Source of the DNA: Chloroflexota bacterium
Lineage (GTDB): Bacteria; Chloroflexota; Dehalococcoidia; Lucifugimonadales; UBA2962
Assembly (NCBI GenBank): GCA_002699485.1
Contig: PAAV01000052.1
Span: forward strand, 1-64,000
Length of the DNA: 64,000 bases
Reading direction: 5' to 3'
Shown piece by piece: positions 61,943 to 64,000 of this stretch. The notes below the pieces were generated by a model. That model was not told where the DNA came from. It ran no database searches and saw only the letters and a program-made list of their open reading frames with translations. How positions within the stretch are numbered: the stretch's first letter is position 1; each line of letters starts with the position of its first letter. The translations under genes were made by a program, and so were the position numbers.

Positions 61943-64000
61943 ATGGCTAGCAGATTCGAAAAATTTTCTGAAAGAGCTAGAAGGGTACTGTCTTTAGCTC
62001 AGGAAGAAGCACAACGGTTTAACCATAACTATATAGGCACTGAACATATACTTCTTGGCCTTTCTCGGGAAACAAATGGGGTTGCGGCAAAGGTATTGTC
62101 TGGCTTAGGAATTGAGTTAAATAAAGTTCGGTCTGCAATTGAATTTATTATCGGCAGAGGAGAGACTTCCTCTCAGGGTGAAATAGGATTAACTCCTAGA
62201 TCAAAGAAAGTGATTGAACTAGCTGTAGATGAAGCTAGAAGAATGAATCACCACTACATAGGTACAGAGCATCTTTTGGTTGGCTTAATGCGGGAAGGCG
62301 AAGGGGTAGCCGCAGGAGTTCTAGAGAGTCTAGGTGCTAGTTTAGATAAAATTCGTACAGAAACTCTTCGGGTTTTGTCACAAAACCTAGAACAAGCTGG
62401 AGTATCTACCTCTCCAGGTCAATCGATACCACGATCTGCTACAAAAACACCTACTTTAGATCAGCTAGGTGTTGATTTAACCGCTTCAGCAAATGCAGGT
62501 AAACTCGACCCAATTGTAGGACGTGATCAAGAAATTCAGAGAGTTACTCAAATTTTGAGTCGCCGAACCAAAAACAATCCCGTTCTGGTGGGCGAACCAG
62601 GCGTAGGAAAAACTGCGATAGTAGAAGCATTAGCTCAGAGAATTGCAATAGGTGATGTGCCAATTACATTGCAAGGAAAGAGATTAGTAACGCTTGATAT
62701 GGGCTCATTAGTCGCAGGCACAAAATACAGAGGTGAATTTGAGGAGAGATTAAAGAAGGTCATTGATGAGATCAAATCGGCCTCGAATTGTGTGCTGTTT
62801 ATAGATGAAGTACATACTATGGTTGGTGCTGGAGCTGCTGAAGGAGCAGTTGATGCAGCCAATATTCTTAAACCTTCTTTGGCAAGAGGAGAGCTGCAGT
62901 GTATTGGAGCGACCACTCAAGACGATTACAGGAAGTATATAGAACGTGATCCGGCATTGGAACGGAGGTTCCAGCCCGTCAAAGTGGAGCAACCATCAGT
63001 TGATGAGACAGTTGAGATACTTAAAGGCGTCAAAGCAGCTTATGAAGAACACCATCAATTGGTGATTAGTGATGAGGCACTCGATTCAGCCGCTCAACTA
63101 GCTTCACGATATATAGCAGACAGGTTTTTGCCTGATAAAGCTATCGATTTAATTGATGAAGCTGCATCGAAAGTGCGTATAGAATTCAATTCTCCGCCAC
63201 CAGCAGTTAAACAAGTTCGACTGGACCTTGAAAAAGTAAAAAAAGACAAAGATGAGGCTATAACTGATCGGAAATATGAAATAGCAGCTGAATTGCGAGA
63301 AAAAGAGAATGAATTGACTGAAACATTGTCAAAAGTCGAAGAGGAATGGGACTCAGATCGTGGAGAAGATGCTCCAGTCGTATCGGCAGACCACATAGGT
63401 GAAGTAGTAAGTATGTGGACAGGCATACCCGTTACTAGGTTGACTTCCTCTGAAACAGAGCGTTTGATAAATATGGAAACAGTTGTCTCAGAGCAAGTAT
63501 TTGGCCAAGATGAGGCTGTAACATCTGTTTCTAAGGCTGTGCGCAGGGCACGTGCGGGGATGAAAAATCCAAAACGGCCAGTTGGCACGTTCATGTTTTT
63601 AGGGCCTACTGGAGTCGGCAAAACTTATTTAGTTCAAAAATTAGCAGAATTTCTTTTTGGTACAGAAGATGCTGTAGTAAGAGTAGATATGTCAGAGTTT
63701 ATGGAAAGGCATTCTGTTGCCAGATTGGTCGGATCTCCTCCAGGATATGTTGGTTATGATGATGGAGGTCAGTTAACTGAGGCTGTAAGACGTAAATCTT
63801 ACAGTGTCATCCTATTGGACGAAATTGAAAAAGCACATCCTGAAGTTTTTAATATTCTGTTACAAATATTTGATGATGGACATCTTACTGATGCTAAGGG
63901 TAGAAAAGTTGATTTTCGCAATACGATTATTGTAATGACCAGCAATATTGGTTCAGACTTGATCAGGCAAGATAAAGGCATTGGCTTCTCTATGGCTGTA
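61943..64000 (+). CDS. clpC: ATP-dependent Clp protease ATP-binding subunit ClpC (3' truncated by window)
   Basis: The track omits this gene because no stop falls in the window. The ATG at 61943 opens 686 codons that run to the last base. There are two Clp-N repeats in residues 1-145 ([28 protein letters not shown]). NBD1 Walker A GEPGVGKT is at 217-224, with Walker [11 protein letters not shown] short coiled middle domain (near 430) is of the ClpC type. NBD2 Walker A GPTGVGKT is at 554-561, with [13 protein letters not shown]. It unfolds proteins for ClpP. The last part of NBD2 and the C-terminal domain are missing. Confidence 0.96.
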   Translation, partial: MASRFEKFSERARRVLSLAQEEAQRFNHNYIGTEHILLGLSRETNGVAAKVLSGLGIELNKVRSAIEFIIGRGETSSQGEIGLTPRSKKVIELAVDEARRMNHHYIGTEHLLVGLMREGEGVAAGVLESLGASLDKIRTETLRVLSQNLEQAGVSTSPGQSIPRSATKTPTLDQLGVDLTASANAGKLDPIVGRDQEIQRVTQILSRRTKNNPVLVGEPGVGKTAIVEALAQRIAIGDVPITLQGKRLVTLDMGSLVAGTKYRGEFEERLKKVIDEIKSASNCVLFIDEVHTMVGAGAAEGAVDAANILKPSLARGELQCIGATTQDDYRKYIERDPALERRFQPVKVEQPSVDETVEILKGVKAAYEEHHQLVISDEALDSAAQLASRYIADRFLPDKAIDLIDEAASKVRIEFNSPPPAVKQVRLDLEKVKKDKDEAITDRKYEIAAELREKENELTETLSKVEEEWDSDRGEDAPVVSADHIGEVVSMWTGIPVTRLTSSETERLINMETVVSEQVFGQDEAVTSVSKAVRRARAGMKNPKRPVGTFMFLGPTGVGKTYLVQKLAEFLFGTEDAVVRVDMSEFMERHSVARLVGSPPGYVGYDDGGQLTEAVRRKSYSVILLDEIEKAHPEVFNILLQIFDDGHLTDAKGRKVDFRNTIIVMTSNIGSDLIRQDKGIGFSMAV

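Noticed and set aside
63094-63621. 175 aa minus-strand ORF
   Set aside because: Antisense shadow of clpC, low-complexity Ser-rich translation.
1-64000. CRISPR arrays, insertion sequences, prophage or integrase genes
   Set aside because: No regularly spaced repeats, transposase or phage-type genes were seen anywhere in the window.

Overview
The window is a gene-dense, AT-rich bacterial segment with about 60 protein genes. No gap between genes exceeds 300 bases. TTG and GTG starts are frequent, and lipoprotein signal peptides with a lipobox Cys are common. A lone 5S rRNA gene, a class II-like EPSP synthase, Kelch lipoproteins, LLM flavin oxidoreductases, and acyl-CoA dehydrogenase, MaoC and HpaI enzymes suggest a free-living, probably marine member of the Chloroflexota (SAR202 / Dehalococcoidia-like). 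That assignment is inference only; no phylogenetic marker was searched.

Layout. 1-357: 3' end of an aldo/keto reductase gene. 476-10019: a nine-gene same-strand run, argJ-argB-argD-argG, acyl-CoA dehydrogenase, MaoC hydratase, argH, rpe, tsaD. 10020-11764: a Kelch lipoprotein and a small membrane protein. 11886-14112: two tandem D-threonine-aldolase-like PLP proteins behind a near-perfect inverted repeat. 14117-19395: a thioredoxin reductase-like protein, a methyltransferase and two near-duplicate Kelch lipoproteins. 19432-22698: small proteins, TPR proteins and a gamma-carbonic-anhydrase fold protein. 22706-25483: argS and selD. 25555-33722: mixed metabolism (MBL hydrolase, methyltransferase, Nudix, HpaI aldolase, tRNA nucleotidyltransferase, fumarase, threonine aldolase, MFS exporter). 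33725-36445: rarA and selA. 36612-42023: coaE and a MoxR/NorQ ATPase plus a giant VWA/NorD protein with a Nudix gene between them. 42040-46453: an ABC / GldG-like / DUF4340 membrane operon. 46709-50270: speD, agmatinase, cysteine desulfurase, a lipoprotein and thioredoxin. 50340-50434: tRNA-Sec. 50445-54002: SDR, LLM oxidoreductase, a small membrane protein and glycerate kinase. 54004-59554: M1 aminopeptidase, gmk, aroA and tyrA. 59653-64000: a Cys-tailed A-type Fe-S carrier, 5S rRNA, an S1-domain protein and clpC, which is cut by the window end.

How the genes work together. Arginine synthesis is nearly complete here: argJ, B, D, G and H are present, while argC and argF lie elsewhere. An agmatinase and AdoMet decarboxylase link arginine to polyamines. 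Selenocysteine synthesis is present but scattered: selD, selA and tRNA-Sec. The ORF track truncates selD. Reading upstream restores a canonical N-terminus in which the catalytic Cys position is an in-frame TGA, so SelD is itself a predicted selenoprotein. SelB is not in the window.

The items most worth a second look are the UGA-containing selD, the tandem PLP-fold pair in which one copy has lost its Schiff-base lysine, the NorD-like protein with eight regular helical repeats, the twin Kelch lipoproteins, the rpe gene with no usual start codon, and the A-type carrier with a Cys/Gly tail.
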